In this document: positions 18,814 through 27,891 of the stretch, piece by piece
Numbering within the stretch: the first letter of the stretch is position 1
Layout of the letters: each line of letters opens with the position of its first letter
NCBI RefSeq assembly: GCF_004365355.1
Contig: NZ_SODP01000001.1
Span: forward strand, 2,239,473-2,303,472
Direction: 5' to 3'
Length of the DNA stretch: 64,000 nt
From: Kribbella pratensis
GTDB taxonomy: Bacteria > Actinomycetota > Actinomycetes > Propionibacteriales > Kribbellaceae
The notes under the pieces: generated by a model
Databases searched by the model: none
The model's input: the letters and a program-made list of their open reading frames with translations, nothing else
Told to the model about the DNA's origin: nothing
Program-made: the position numbers and the translations under genes

Positions 18814-19467
18814 TCAATGGAGCAGGGAGCGCAGGGACTCCGGGGTGAGCGGTTCGAGCGACTTCACCACGAGGCGGCGGGGTGCGTCGGGGATCGCGAT
18901 CCACTGCGGCACGGCGACCACGTACGCGCCGGCCGCCGTCCCGGCCTGGGTGCCGGTCATCGAGTCCTCGATCACCACGCAGTTGGCCGGGTCGACGCCG
19001 AGCTTGGCGGCGGCGGTCAGGTACGGCTCGGGGTTCGGCTTGCCGAGGGTCACCTCGTCACCGGCGACGATCACGTCGAAGGGCTCCGGCGGCAGGTGCA
19101 GGAGAACGGCGTCGATCATCTGCCGGTACGACGCCGAGACCAGCCCGCACGGCACCTCCTCCTTGCGCAGCGCCTGCAGCAGCTCGAGCGCGCCGGGCTG
19201 GAACGTGACCTCCTTGCGGAGCGCCACGATCACCTCGGAGAACATCCGGTCGGCCAGCTCCTCGGCGGTGATCACGCCCGCGGGGATGCGCGCCATCCAG
19301 ACCTCGACGGCATCGCGCAGGTCGCTGCCGATCAAGGACATGCAGTCCTCGATCGTCCAGGTCGCGCCCAGCCCGGCCAGCAGCTCGAGCTGCACCTCCG
19401 CCCAGACCTTCTCGGAGTCGACCAACGTCCCGTCCATGTCCCACAGCACCGCTTGCAGGGCCGGCAA
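18814..19467 (-). CDS. HAD-superfamily hydrolase, beta-phosphoglucomutase-like
   Basis: A 217-residue HAD enzyme. Motif I is DMDGTLVD with the nucleophile Asp10 and acid/base Asp12. Motif II is GLVSAS, and motif III/IV appears as GKPNPEPYL and VIEDSMTGTQAG. The short helical cap between motifs I and II fits the beta-phosphoglucomutase/phosphatase group, so it likely acts on a sugar phosphate or similar small phosphoester. The gene is divergent from the PAC2 gene downstream, an arrangement that recurs next to mshC in actinobacteria as far as I recall. Confidence 0.88.
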   Translation of the reverse strand: MPALQAVLWDMDGTLVDSEKVWAEVQLELLAGLGATWTIEDCMSLIGSDLRDAVEVWMARIPAGVITAEELADRMFSEVIVALRKEVTFQPGALELLQALRKEEVPCGLVSASYRQMIDAVLLHLPPEPFDVIVAGDEVTLGKPNPEPYLTAAAKLGVDPANCVVIEDSMTGTQAGTAAGAYVVAVPQWIAIPDAPRRLVVKSLEPLTPESLRSLLH

Positions 19468-19660
19468 CTACCGCTCCTCTACGTCGTTCGCTCAGATCAG
19501 ATCGGGTCCATTCTCCCTGGTCGCGCCAGGCCCGGGCGTTTCGGGTCTCACCGACACGTTCCGCTGCGCGTGAAACCGGGCACACGGGTTCGCCGGAACA
19601 CGTAGGCTGGCAGTCCGGTTTCCCGCCGGATTGCCTACAGAGACGACAGGGGGCCTGCGA

Positions 19661-20509
19661 GTGGTTGACCTCGCGAACCTGAGGGACCCGGTCGTGATCG
19701 CCGCGTTCGAGGGCTGGAACGACGCGGCCGAGGCGGCCACCGGAGCGGTCGACCATCTCGTCGACGAGTGGGACGCGGAGCTCGTCACGGCGATCGACCC
19801 CGAGGACTACTACGACTTCCAGGTGAACCGCCCCCAGGTGGGCCTCGACGAGGACGGCGTACGGCGGTTGTCCTGGCCGACGACCCGGATCTATCTGGCG
19901 CGCCCTGACGACACCGGCCGCGACGTGCTGCTGATCCGCGGCATCGAGCCGAACATGCGCTGGCGTGCGTTCTCCCGCGAGCTGCTGGAGATCGTCGACG
20001 AGTCAAACGCGCAGATCGTCGTCGTGCTCGGCGCGCTGCTCGCCGACTCGCCGCACACCCGGCCGATCCCGGTGTCCGCCACCTCGTCCGACCCGGAGCT
20101 CACCGCGTCGTGGAGCCTGGAGGCCTCGACGTACGAAGGCCCGACCGGTATCACCGGTGTCTTCGCCGACCTGTGCACCACGCTCGGCGTCCCGTCGGTC
20201 TCGATCTGGTCCGCGATCCCGCACTACATCGCCGGCACGCCGTGCCCGAAGGCCTCGCTCGCGTTGCTCGGCAAGATCGAGGCGCTGCTGGATCTGGCCA
20301 TCCCCGAGGGCGAGCTGCCCGAGCTGGCCCGGGCCTGGCAGCGCGGCGCCGACGAGCTCAGCGAGGAGGACCCCGAGGTCGCGGAGTACGTCCAGTCGCT
20401 CGAGGAGCAGCGCGACACCGCCGACCTGCCCGAAGCCACCGGCGAGGCGATCGCGGCGGAGTTCGAGCGCTACCTCAGGCGCCGCAACAAGAACCATCCG
20501 AGCGACTAG
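19661..20509 (+). CDS. PAC2-family protein
   Basis: A 282-residue protein of the PAC2 (proteasome assembly chaperone 2-like) family, recognised by the opening LRDPVVIAAFEGWNDAAEAA and by the segment GALLADSPHTRPIPV. GTG at 19661 is preferred to a TTG ten codons upstream because AGGGGG lies 7 bases before it. The molecular role of bacterial PAC2 proteins is not settled; in actinobacteria they are conserved in number and position near mshC. The C-terminal part is acidic and probably helical. Confidence 0.85.
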   Translation: MVDLANLRDPVVIAAFEGWNDAAEAATGAVDHLVDEWDAELVTAIDPEDYYDFQVNRPQVGLDEDGVRRLSWPTTRIYLARPDDTGRDVLLIRGIEPNMRWRAFSRELLEIVDESNAQIVVVLGALLADSPHTRPIPVSATSSDPELTASWSLEASTYEGPTGITGVFADLCTTLGVPSVSIWSAIPHYIAGTPCPKASLALLGKIEALLDLAIPEGELPELARAWQRGADELSEEDPEVAEYVQSLEEQRDTADLPEATGEAIAAEFERYLRRRNKNHPSD

Positions 20510-20512
20510 GGC

Positions 20513-20881
20513 CTAAGCCGGCATCTCCCGCGTCGCAGTGGTGATGACGTCGTCGAGCACGGCGCGGGAGGTGGTGAGGTCCGCGATCATCTGGTCGATG
20601 CGGTCCCGCTCGGCGGTCAGCTCGGTGACGAGCTCGGGCGTGGCCCGCTCGTTCGGGCCGCCGTCCGGGTCGCGCATGCAGGGCAGCAGCTCGGCGATCT
20701 TCTTGCTGTGCAGCCCGGCGGCGAACAGCTCCTGGATCAGGATCACGCGGTCGACGGCGCGTTCGGCGTACTCACGCTGGCCGCCGGCCGTTCGCTGCGA
20801 GACGAGCAGGCCCTGCGCTTCGTAGTACCGCAGCGAGCGCACGCTGACGCCTGCCCGCTCCGCCAGCTCCCCGATCCGCAC
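20513..20881 (-). CDS. MerR-family transcriptional regulator
   Basis: A 122-residue regulator with the MerR winged helix at its start (IGELAERAGVSVRSLRYYE, then QGLL...GGQREY) and a helical dimerisation part. The C-terminal part holds a single Cys in LLPCMRD, so metal or thiol sensing is possible but not shown. The GTG at 20881 has GGAGG just upstream; a GTG nine codons earlier is also in frame. It is divergent from the deacetylase-like gene at 20934, 52 bases away, so it probably controls that gene, itself, or both. Confidence 0.88.
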   Translation of the reverse strand: MRIGELAERAGVSVRSLRYYEAQGLLVSQRTAGGQREYAERAVDRVILIQELFAAGLHSKKIAELLPCMRDPDGGPNERATPELVTELTAERDRIDQMIADLTTSRAVLDDVITTATREMPA

Positions 20882-20901
20882 GCTGCCTCCAGGACTTGAA
20901 C

Positions 20902-20917
20902 CTGACACTGATGTCAG
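20902..20917. promoter_or_regulatory. Candidate MerR operator in the divergent promoter
   Basis: CTGACA-CTGA-TGTCAG is a dyad with 6-base arms in the 52-base region between the divergent merR-type and deacetylase-like genes. MerR proteins bind such dyads between the -35 and -10 elements. The assignment rests on position only. Confidence 0.4.
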
Positions 20918-20933
20918 ACTTTACCGTCCCGGC

Positions 20934-21776
20934 ATGACGCTCTACGACTCCCTTTACAACTACAGCCCGATCACCGAACGACCCGCCCTCGACTGGCCCG
21001 GCGGCAAGCGCGTGGCCTTCTACGTCGGCCTCAACATCGAGCACTTCCTGCCCGACGAACCCTCCACCAGCATCTGGCCGATCGACGTCAAACCCGATGC
21101 ACTCAACCACGGCTGGCGCGAGTACGGCGCCCGCGTCGGTATCTGGCGCATCATCGACATCCTCGACCGGCACGGCGTCCGGGCGAGCGCTCTGGTCAAC
21201 TCGATGGTTGCCGAGCACAACCCGCAGATCATCAAGGCCGGCACCGAACGCGACTGGGCCTGGCTCGCGCACGGTCAGACCAACTCGATCCTGCACACCG
21301 GCTACGTGCCCGACGAGGAACGCCGCATCCTGACCGACATCACCACCACCATCGAGACCGCCACCGGCAGGCGGCCGAAGGGCTGGATGGGGCCGGCGCT
21401 GACCGAGACCCACAACACCCCGGAGCTGCTCGCCGAGCTCGGGTACCAGTACGTCCTCGACTGGACCAACGACGATCAGCCGTACCGCCTCAACGTGCCC
21501 GAAATGCTCAGCGTCCCGTACACCCTCGAGCTCAACGACCTCGGCCTGTTCCTCCGCGGCCTGTCCGGCCCTGACTTCCTCCAGATGGTGAAGGACCAGT
21601 ACGACGTACTCCGCGAAGAGGGCGGGCGGGTGATGGCGCTCGCGCTGCATCCGTTCGTGATCGGGCAGCCGTTCCGCGCGAAGTACCTGAACCTCGCCCT
21701 GGAGTACATTGCCGCGCAGAGCGACGTCTGGTTGACCACGAGTGACGACATCGCCGCGCACTACGCGACGACGTAA
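20934..21776 (+). CDS. Polysaccharide deacetylase-family protein (PuuE/allantoinase-like)
   Basis: A 280-residue cytosolic protein of the NodB-fold carbohydrate esterase superfamily, most like the PuuE-type subgroup: the opening WPGGKRVAFYVGLNIEHF, the middle WLAHGQTNS and the late LALHPFVIGQPFR (a conserved His) are recognisable. There is no signal peptide, so a small cytosolic amide or N-acyl compound is a more likely substrate than cell wall. The pathway is unknown. It is divergent from a MerR regulator that may control it. Confidence 0.8.
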   Translation: MTLYDSLYNYSPITERPALDWPGGKRVAFYVGLNIEHFLPDEPSTSIWPIDVKPDALNHGWREYGARVGIWRIIDILDRHGVRASALVNSMVAEHNPQIIKAGTERDWAWLAHGQTNSILHTGYVPDEERRILTDITTTIETATGRRPKGWMGPALTETHNTPELLAELGYQYVLDWTNDDQPYRLNVPEMLSVPYTLELNDLGLFLRGLSGPDFLQMVKDQYDVLREEGGRVMALALHPFVIGQPFRAKYLNLALEYIAAQSDVWLTTSDDIAAHYATT

Positions 21777-21834
21777 CCCGGCCGGGCATGGCGCGTTGTT
21801 ACTAATGGGTTTATTCTCGTCCGGACAACTGGGG

Positions 21835-21854
21835 GGTGACGGCGCGCCGTCACC
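21835..21854 (+). promoter_or_regulatory. Perfect 20-bp palindrome upstream of the L,D-transpeptidase gene
   Basis: GGTGACGGCGCGCCGTCACC is self-complementary over its whole length and lies 22-41 bases before the transpeptidase start. It may be an operator for a dimeric regulator or a hairpin in the 5' leader. Confidence 0.45.
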
Positions 21855-21875
21855 GGGAGCACGGGGAGTAACGAG

Positions 21876-22646
21876 ATGCGGAACGAGCGGGGAGGTACTT
21901 CGATCCCTGCCCTCGCGGTGCTCGTGCTGCTCGGCATCGTCGCCGCGGTCGGCATCTTCGGTAACAAGACGAAGCACGTCACCGTCGACCTCACCACGCT
22001 GACGGCGTCGACGACCGCCACCACGATCCCTACCGCGCCGCTCGACACGCAGCCGTTCACCGGGACCGGCGGTCTGGTCGTCCACCCACGCTCCGAGGCG
22101 GCGCTGTTCACCGCTCCGGACGCCGATGCGTTCGGCAAGATCGGTCCGACCCAGTTCGGCCCGACCTGGTTGCCGGTGGTCGAGCAGACCGACGGCTGGG
22201 TGCGCGTGCTGCTCCCCTCCAAGCCGAACCGGTCCACCGGCTGGCTCCAGGACGAGGACCTCGACCGCGCCTCCTCGTCGTACCTGATCCGCGTGCACAC
22301 CAGCTCGCGGACCATCGAGCTCTTCGACAAGAACAAGAGCCTGGGCACCTGGAAGGCCGGGGTCGGCGCGAAGAAGACGCCGACGCCGCCCGGCCGGACG
22401 TTCCTGCTCGGCTCGATCATCGACCACAAGCGGTCGGCGTCGCCGATCGTGCTCCCGCTGGGTGCACACAGTCCCACCTTGGACACGTTCGGTGGCGGAC
22501 CTGGTACGGTCGCGATCCACGGCTGGCCGAATCCGCACGTGTTCGGCGCGGCGATCAGCGCCGGCTGCGTCCGGGTGCCGAAGACCGCCCTCGCCGACCT
22601 GCAGAAGGTCCCGCTCGGGACGCTCGTCCTGATCGACAGCAAATAA
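21876..22646 (+). CDS. L,D-transpeptidase (YkuD domain), membrane-anchored
   Basis: A 256-residue exported enzyme that makes 3-3 cross-links in peptidoglycan or attaches proteins to it. An N-terminal membrane helix (about 10-25) is followed by a Thr-rich linker and the YkuD domain. The catalytic motif is present as HGWPNP...SAGCVRV, with the His and the nucleophilic Cys spaced as in the family. It lies 10 bases before a secreted protein gene on the same strand, so the two form a small envelope operon. Confidence 0.92.
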   Translation: MRNERGGTSIPALAVLVLLGIVAAVGIFGNKTKHVTVDLTTLTASTTATTIPTAPLDTQPFTGTGGLVVHPRSEAALFTAPDADAFGKIGPTQFGPTWLPVVEQTDGWVRVLLPSKPNRSTGWLQDEDLDRASSSYLIRVHTSSRTIELFDKNKSLGTWKAGVGAKKTPTPPGRTFLLGSIIDHKRSASPIVLPLGAHSPTLDTFGGGPGTVAIHGWPNPHVFGAAISAGCVRVPKTALADLQKVPLGTLVLIDSK

Positions 22647-22656
22647 GGAGATTCCG

Positions 22657-23550
22657 ATGCGACGCCCCCTCACTCCGACGCTGCTGACGGCTGCGGCCGT
22701 GGCGGGGGTCGTGACGTTCAGCCTGGTCGCCAGTGCGCCGGCCGGCAACGCCGCGGCCCGGCCGTCGTCGGCGTACGCCGTGAGCGCGGAAGGCCAGGTG
22801 CCGATCGCCAAGACGCCGTACGCCGAATCGCTCGACGGGAAGCGGCAGACGACCTCCGCGCTGGAGCTCCCGAAGAACCCGCTGCTCTCGGTCCGGGCCG
22901 GTACGGCGACCGCGGGCAACGACTCCGCCTCGGTCGAGCTGTTCGACATCGTGGTCGGCCCGGACATCCTCAGCCAGGTACAGATCCCGCCGGAGCTGAA
23001 GCAGCAGTGCGCGAGCCTGCCGAAGACCGGCGCGGAGGACCTGCCGCTCCCGGACATCGCGCTGCCCGACCTGGGCCTGCCGCTGCCGAAGCTGAGCACC
23101 AAGGACCTGCCGGTCAAGAACCTCCCCGACCTGTGCAACCTGCTGCTCAACCCGCCGACGTCGCTGCTCGCCATCGACTCGCTGAACGTCTACTGCTCGG
23201 GTGATTCCGGCGGCGTCGACCTCGGCACGGTGACGCTGCTCGGTCAGACCCTGAAGCTGCCGAGCACCAAGCAGGGCGCGTCCTTGCCGTCCAACCCGCT
23301 GGCAGCGATCAGCGTCAACAGCCAGGGCAAGCACTCGGACGGGTCGTTCACGATCACCGGCCTGACCATCAACCTCGGCGGCGGCGCCGAGGTCATCAAC
23401 CTGGCCTCCGCCACCTGTGCGAAGCCGGCCCCGAAGCCCAAGCCCACCCCGAAGCCGACTCAGCCGGTTGTCCCCGCCCCGCCGCTCGACCACGTCCCCG
23501 CGGCCCCTGTCCCCACCCCCGTCAAAACCCACCAGCCCGTCACCGGCTGA
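22657..23550 (+). CDS. Secreted protein of unknown function with Pro-rich C-terminus
   Basis: A 297-residue protein preceded by a good AAGGAG ribosome site. A signal peptide is clear (TLLTAAAVAGVVTFSLVASA, likely cleavage near ANAAA), and the C-terminal 40 residues are a Pro/Lys-rich tail (PKPKPTPKPTQPVVPAPP). Four Cys residues in the middle suggest disulfides in the exported domain. I do not recognise the family with certainty. Its coupling to an L,D-transpeptidase gene and the wall-spanning tail point to the cell envelope. Confidence 0.75.
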   Translation: MRRPLTPTLLTAAAVAGVVTFSLVASAPAGNAAARPSSAYAVSAEGQVPIAKTPYAESLDGKRQTTSALELPKNPLLSVRAGTATAGNDSASVELFDIVVGPDILSQVQIPPELKQQCASLPKTGAEDLPLPDIALPDLGLPLPKLSTKDLPVKNLPDLCNLLLNPPTSLLAIDSLNVYCSGDSGGVDLGTVTLLGQTLKLPSTKQGASLPSNPLAAISVNSQGKHSDGSFTITGLTINLGGGAEVINLASATCAKPAPKPKPTPKPTQPVVPAPPLDHVPAAPVPTPVKTHQPVTG

Positions 23551-23576
23551 CCCCCCGCCCGCCCCGCACACACCCG

Positions 23577-23686
23577 CATTTGCCTGGCAGACCCACCTAG
23601 TGAGGGGTTCCTCACCCGTAGCCAGGGTGTAGAACCCCGGATTGCATGGGTCAGCCAGGCAAATTCGTGGGTCAGCCAGGCAAATG
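23577..23686. repeat. Three-copy 20-bp repeat forming an inverted repeat between convergent genes
   Basis: GTGGGTCAGCCAGGCAAATG at 23667-23686 and ATGGGTCAGCCAGGCAAATT at 23646-23665 are direct copies; 23577-23596 is the same sequence inverted with one mismatch. The enclosed stretch has its own hairpin, GGGGTTC (23604-23610) with GAACCCC (23632-23638). It fills the gap between two convergent genes, so it may work as a terminator, but the repeat structure looks like a dispersed palindromic element. Confidence 0.75.
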
Positions 23687-23703
23687 AGGGCCGGCGGCGC
23701 GGG

Positions 23704-24924
23704 CTAGAGCTTGACGCCGAGGAGGGCGTCTACGGCTAGGGCGACGAGGGCGGGAGCCTCGTGGTCGTCGCCTTCGCTCTCCGCCCAGGCGTCCACGGCA
23801 GCCAGCGCGGCGACTGTGTCCAGATCGTTCGTGAGCGCCGCCCGCAGGGCATCGACCGCCGCCGCGCCGTCAGGCCCGGACCCGCGGCCCACCGCACCAC
23901 GCCACACGTCCAGGCGCTCCTGCGCCGACGTCAGATCGGTCGGCATCCAGAACCAGTCCGTGCGGTAGTGATGCGTGAGCAGCGCCAGCCGGATGGCCAT
24001 CGGGTCCGCACCCGCGAGGCGCTCCTTCGACACCAGGACCAGATTGCCCTTGGACTTCGACATCTTCTCGCCGTCGAGCCCGACCATCGCCTGGTGCACG
24101 TAGGCCCGCGCGAACGGGTGCTTCCCGGTCGCGACCTGAGCACCGCTGGCCGACATCTCGTGGTGCGGGAAGATCAGGTCCGTCCCGCCGCCCTGGACGT
24201 CGAACGTCATCCCGAGGTACTTCAGCGCGATCGCCGAGCACTCCACGTGCCACCCCGGCCGGCCGCGTCCGAGCTCCGAGTCCCACGCGGGCTCCCCCGG
24301 CCGCTCGTGCCGCCAGAGCAGGCTGTCCAGGGGGTCCTGCTTGCCCTCGCGATCCGGGTCGCCGCCGCGCTCCGCGAACAGCTCGCGCATCGTCTCGCGG
24401 TCGTAGTTCGACACGCCGCCGAACAGCGGGTCGGTCTTCACCGCGAAGTACAGATCGCCGCCGACCGAGTACACGGCCCCGGCCCGGCGCAGGTCCTCGA
24501 CCGCGTCGGAGACCAGGTCGATTGACTCGACGACGCCGATGTAGTGCTGTGGCGGGATCACCCGCAACGCGGTCATGTCGTCGCGGAACAACTGGATCTC
24601 CTGCGCGGCCAGGTCGGTCCACTCGACGCCGGTCGCCGTCGCCCGCTCGAGCAGCGGATCGTCGACATCGGTGATGTTCTGCGTGTAGTGGACGTCGTAT
24701 CCGCTGTCCCGCCACATCCGGTTGATCAGGTCGAACGTGACGTACGTCGCCGCGTGGCCCATGTGCGTCGCGTCGTACGGCGTGATGCCGCACACATACA
24801 TCCGGGCGGTCGTGCTGTCGACCGGCGGCACCTCGACCAGGCCGCGGGAGGCGGTGTCGTAGAGGCGCAGCCGCCGGGCCGGCCCGGGTACGACCGGGAT
24901 GTCTGGTTTCGTCCACGCCTGCAT
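23704..24924 (-). CDS. mshC: L-cysteine:1D-myo-inositol 2-amino-2-deoxy-alpha-D-glucopyranoside ligase
   Basis: Mycothiol synthesis enzyme: uses ATP to join cysteine to glucosaminyl-inositol, giving the direct precursor of mycothiol, the main actinobacterial thiol. It is a cysteinyl-tRNA-synthetase paralogue of 406 residues, the usual MshC size and shorter than CysS because the anticodon domain is missing. Cys45 in [11 protein letters not shown] is the zinc ligand, the HIGH-like motif is THMGHA (54-59), and the KMSKSKGN loop is intact. It is surrounded by genes that commonly neighbour mshC in actinobacteria. Confidence 0.95.
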   Translation of the reverse strand: MQAWTKPDIPVVPGPARRLRLYDTASRGLVEVPPVDSTTARMYVCGITPYDATHMGHAATYVTFDLINRMWRDSGYDVHYTQNITDVDDPLLERATATGVEWTDLAAQEIQLFRDDMTALRVIPPQHYIGVVESIDLVSDAVEDLRRAGAVYSVGGDLYFAVKTDPLFGGVSNYDRETMRELFAERGGDPDREGKQDPLDSLLWRHERPGEPAWDSELGRGRPGWHVECSAIALKYLGMTFDVQGGGTDLIFPHHEMSASGAQVATGKHPFARAYVHQAMVGLDGEKMSKSKGNLVLVSKERLAGADPMAIRLALLTHHYRTDWFWMPTDLTSAQERLDVWRGAVGRGSGPDGAAAVDALRAALTNDLDTVAALAAVDAWAESEGDDHEAPALVALAVDALLGVKL

Positions 24925-25025
24925 GTGTCGGAGCTTATGCCAGTCCGATTTTCAATGACGCGACACGGTTCCAATCTGTGGTCCCGCCGGCGGCTTGCCC
25001 CCTGGTGCCGCTAACGTCGCGGGCG

Positions 25026-25724
25026 ATGAGCGCTGACTTCAGTCCCGAGTTCCAGGCGTTCGGCGGCTGGATCGCCGCCGCCGCGATCCAGCAGCAGGAT
25101 CTGTTCAACGAGGCGGTCGGATCCGACCCGCTGCAGGCCGACCTCGACGCCCGCACCCTGACCGGCGAGCGCGGCGTACTCGGTGGGGTGTCGCTGCTCG
25201 GGAGCTTCTCCGAGCTGGATCAGACCTGGCTGTGGGGTTGGGCGAACCCGGGCTTCGGAGCGGACGCTGTGGCGGTGGCGCCGACGGTGACGGTTCGCGA
25301 GTTCGGGGCGCAGCACGGGATCTCGGAGTTCACGACCGACAGTCCGGACCTGAGCGGCTTCCCGGAGCCGGCGCAGGCGGCGATCACGCTGGCCATCGCG
25401 GCAGGCGCCGTACTGGGTGGTCGTGGGGTTTGGTCGACAGCGATCAACGAGGGTCGCGGGCAGGTGTACCTGCACGTCGCCGACGAGCAGCTGCCGCTGG
25501 CCGGGTTCGATGCCATCGCCACACCGCGGCTGCTGATGACGGCCGTCAGCGTGTTCCCGTCCGACCCCCGTCAGGTCGTCCGCGGGTACTTCCAGCATTT
25601 CGGCCTGCCGTACGAGGAGCGGTCCGACGCGATCCGCGGCACGGCGCCGAACGGCAGCGTCGTGCTCGCGACCTTCGACGAGCTCGGCCGCCTCGGCACC
25701 GTGAACGTCGAACCGAAGACCTAG
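25026..25724 (+). CDS. Hypothetical protein resembling DUF6882 family
   Basis: A 232-residue soluble protein. The segment LGSFSELDQTWLWGWANPGF and the general layout recall the DUF6882 proteins, which have no known function; the match is from memory and moderate. The ATG at 25026 is chosen because the start then sits in MSADFSPEFQAFGG and the upstream in-frame extension has unlike composition. It is divergent from mshC and converges on the SCO1664-family gene. Confidence 0.65.
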   Translation: MSADFSPEFQAFGGWIAAAAIQQQDLFNEAVGSDPLQADLDARTLTGERGVLGGVSLLGSFSELDQTWLWGWANPGFGADAVAVAPTVTVREFGAQHGISEFTTDSPDLSGFPEPAQAAITLAIAAGAVLGGRGVWSTAINEGRGQVYLHVADEQLPLAGFDAIATPRLLMTAVSVFPSDPRQVVRGYFQHFGLPYEERSDAIRGTAPNGSVVLATFDELGRLGTVNVEPKT

Positions 25725-25756
25725 AAGGCCCAGAAGGCCTGGAACGCCTGGCAGGC

Positions 25757-26551
25757 CTAGAACGCCGGCCAGGGAATCGCGGGCCAGTCGTCGCTCGGAT
25801 ACGGGAAGGTGCCGGTCTTCAGCAGCGTCGCGCAGCGCTCGCGGGTCGCGGTCAGCTCGACCGTGGTGATCAGCTCGCACAATTGTTGCCCGAAGCCACC
25901 AGCGAGCTGATCGGCCAACCGGCGTACGTCGTCCAGCAGGCCGGCCGGGATGGGGTCGCCGGCCCATCCCCACAGGACCGTGCGGAGCTTGTCGTCGGCG
26001 TTGAACGTGACGCCGTGGTCCACGCCGAACACCCGGCCGTCGCCCGGGTTCAGCACGTGGCCGCCCTTGCGGTCGGCATTGTTGACCACGGCATCGAACA
26101 CGGCCATCCGCTTCAGCGCATCGTTGTCCGCGTGCACGAGCGTGACCGGGTTGTGGCGGCCGTCGAGCGCTTCGAGTACGCCGACCCAGCCCTTCGGCAC
26201 GCGACCTTGCGGAACGATGTCGACCAGCTCGGTCTCCCCCGGCCCGAGCTCGGCCTCGTCGATCCACAGCTGCACCATGCCCTCGCCGAGCGGCCCGTCC
26301 CGCAACAGCGTCGGCGGCACGACCGACCAGCCGAGCGCCTCGGAGACGACGTACGCCGCGAACTCGCGCTGTGCCAGCGTGCCGTCGGGGAAGTCCCACA
26401 GCGGCCGCTCACCCTCGACCGGCTTGTAGACCACGGTCGCGGTCTCGCCGTCGAGGCTGACCGAGCCCTGGTAGGTACCATTCGAAGCCGCGACGAGGCG
26501 GCCGTGCAGTGACAGCTCCCCATGGGCGAGCAGGTCGGGATCGGTCATCAT
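25757..26551 (-). CDS. SCO1664-family protein (phosphoinositide-kinase-like fold)
   Basis: A 264-residue protein of a family conserved in actinobacteria and annotated after SCO1664, distantly related to phosphatidylinositol 3/4-kinases. Visible kinase-like parts are VVYKPVEGERPLWDFP (a possible ATP-binding Lys) and the catalytic-loop-like FDAVVNNADRKGGH followed by VFGVDHGVTFN. The substrate is unknown. The ATG at 26551 overlaps the stop of the DUF3090 gene (ATGA). The trio phosphomutase-like, DUF3090 and SCO1664 is a recurrent actinobacterial operon, which suggests a shared but unknown task. Confidence 0.82.
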   Translation of the reverse strand: MMTDPDLLAHGELSLHGRLVAASNGTYQGSVSLDGETATVVYKPVEGERPLWDFPDGTLAQREFAAYVVSEALGWSVVPPTLLRDGPLGEGMVQLWIDEAELGPGETELVDIVPQGRVPKGWVGVLEALDGRHNPVTLVHADNDALKRMAVFDAVVNNADRKGGHVLNPGDGRVFGVDHGVTFNADDKLRTVLWGWAGDPIPAGLLDDVRRLADQLAGGFGQQLCELITTVELTATRERCATLLKTGTFPYPSDDWPAIPWPAF

Positions 26552-27123
26552 TCCGGCAGGTGCCGACGGTATCCGTTGGCCCGCGGGCAGATGTGCCCGT
26601 CCGCGTCGATCGGCCGGCCGCAGAACGGGCAGCTCGGGCGACCGGACGCGACCAGCGCGACCGCGCGCCGGGCGAACGCCCTGGCCTGCTCCTCGGTGAT
26701 CCGGACGATGAACACCTCGGCGTCGTCGGACTCCATCGCGGCCGTGACCGGATCGGTCTCCTCGAGGTCGGCCTGCTCGCCCGTGACCACCGCGAACACC
26801 TCGATCACCACGCGCTCGGCGTCGGCCTCCCAGGCCAGCGTCATCGTGCCGGCCCGGAACTCCTCCTCGATCGGCTGCTCCAGCGGCGCGGTGTCGTCGG
26901 CCGCGGTCTGCGTCACCGGATCGCGGTCGAAGCGCCGGGCGACCTCGTCCAGCATCACGTCGAGCCGCTCCGCGAGCGCCATCACCTGTTCCTTCTCGCA
27001 CGCGACCGACGTCAGCCGTTGCCCGGCCCTGGCCTGCAGGAAGAACGTCCTCGCACCGGGCTCCCCCACGGTGCCGGCGACGAACCGCTCGGGGTCGTCG
27101 TAGGTATGTACAACTCGCGCCAT
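26548..27123 (-). CDS. DUF3090 family protein with C-terminal zinc-finger-like motif
   Basis: A 191-residue protein of the DUF3090 family, recognised from its opening MARVVHTYDDPERFVAGTVG and ARTFFLQA. The C-terminus has CPFCGRPID followed by HICPR, a likely zinc site of three Cys and one His. The function of the family is unknown. It starts 12 bases after the phosphomutase-like gene ends and overlaps the SCO1664-family gene by four bases. Confidence 0.85.
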   Translation of the reverse strand: MARVVHTYDDPERFVAGTVGEPGARTFFLQARAGQRLTSVACEKEQVMALAERLDVMLDEVARRFDRDPVTQTAADDTAPLEQPIEEEFRAGTMTLAWEADAERVVIEVFAVVTGEQADLEETDPVTAAMESDDAEVFIVRITEEQARAFARRAVALVASGRPSCPFCGRPIDADGHICPRANGYRRHLPE

Positions 27124-27135
27124 ATCTAGACCCTA

Positions 27136-27843
27136 TTACCGTCCGCCGACTACCGCGTCCGAGGACTGCTTCTTGGGCTTGCCTTTCGCTGTCGGCTTAG
27201 GGACCAGGGACGCTAGCTCGCTGCCGGAGTCGTTCAGGCGGACCAGGAACGGGCGGGTCGCGGTGTAGGTGATGATCGTGGTCGACGCGGTGTCCACGAC
27301 GATCCGCTGAAACGTGTCCAGATGCTGGCCGAGCGCATCGGCCACGATCGCCTTGATCACGTCGCCGTGCGAGACCGCGACCCAGATCGCGTTGTTGCCG
27401 TGGCTCTTGGCCAGCTCCGCGTCGTGCGCCCGGACCGCGTCGACCGCGCGCTGCTGCATCGCCCGCATCGACTCGCCGTTCGGGAACGTGACCGCGGACG
27501 GGTGCTGCTGGACGACGGTCCACAGCGGGTCCTTCGCCAGGGTCGCGATCTTCTTCCCGGTCCAGTCGCCGTACCCGCACTCGGTCAGCCGCCGATCGGT
27601 TGCCGGACGCAACGCGGGGTGGTGCTCGGCGTGGGCCTTGGCGATCGCCGCGGCGGTCTGCCGGCAGCGTTCGAGGGGCGAGGTGACGATCGCAGCCAGC
27701 GGCAGTTCGGCCAGGCGCTGCGCCACCGCCTCGGCCTGCTTGACGCCGGTCTCGTCCAGCTTCACGCCGGGCGTGCGACCAGCGAGTGTGCCGGATGTGT
27801 TCGCGGCGCTACGACCGTGGCGGACCAGAATCACCGTGGGCAT
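27136..27843 (-). CDS. Histidine phosphatase/phosphomutase-family protein (MSMEG_4193-like)
   Basis: A 235-residue enzyme of the histidine phosphatase superfamily. The phosphorylated His9 lies in LVRHGRSA, and the other family sites are seen as SPLERCRQTA and the late VSHGDVIKA. The physiological substrate of this actinobacterial group (called MSMEG_4193-type phosphomutase) is unknown. It is the first gene of the trio with DUF3090 and SCO1664 proteins and is divergent from corA. Confidence 0.87.
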   Translation of the reverse strand: MPTVILVRHGRSAANTSGTLAGRTPGVKLDETGVKQAEAVAQRLAELPLAAIVTSPLERCRQTAAAIAKAHAEHHPALRPATDRRLTECGYGDWTGKKIATLAKDPLWTVVQQHPSAVTFPNGESMRAMQQRAVDAVRAHDAELAKSHGNNAIWVAVSHGDVIKAIVADALGQHLDTFQRIVVDTASTTIITYTATRPFLVRLNDSGSELASLVPKPTAKGKPKKQSSDAVVGGR

Positions 27844-27891
27844 GGGGTGCACGTTATCCGGTCGGGCAAGTCGTGATGCCATGATGGGGGC

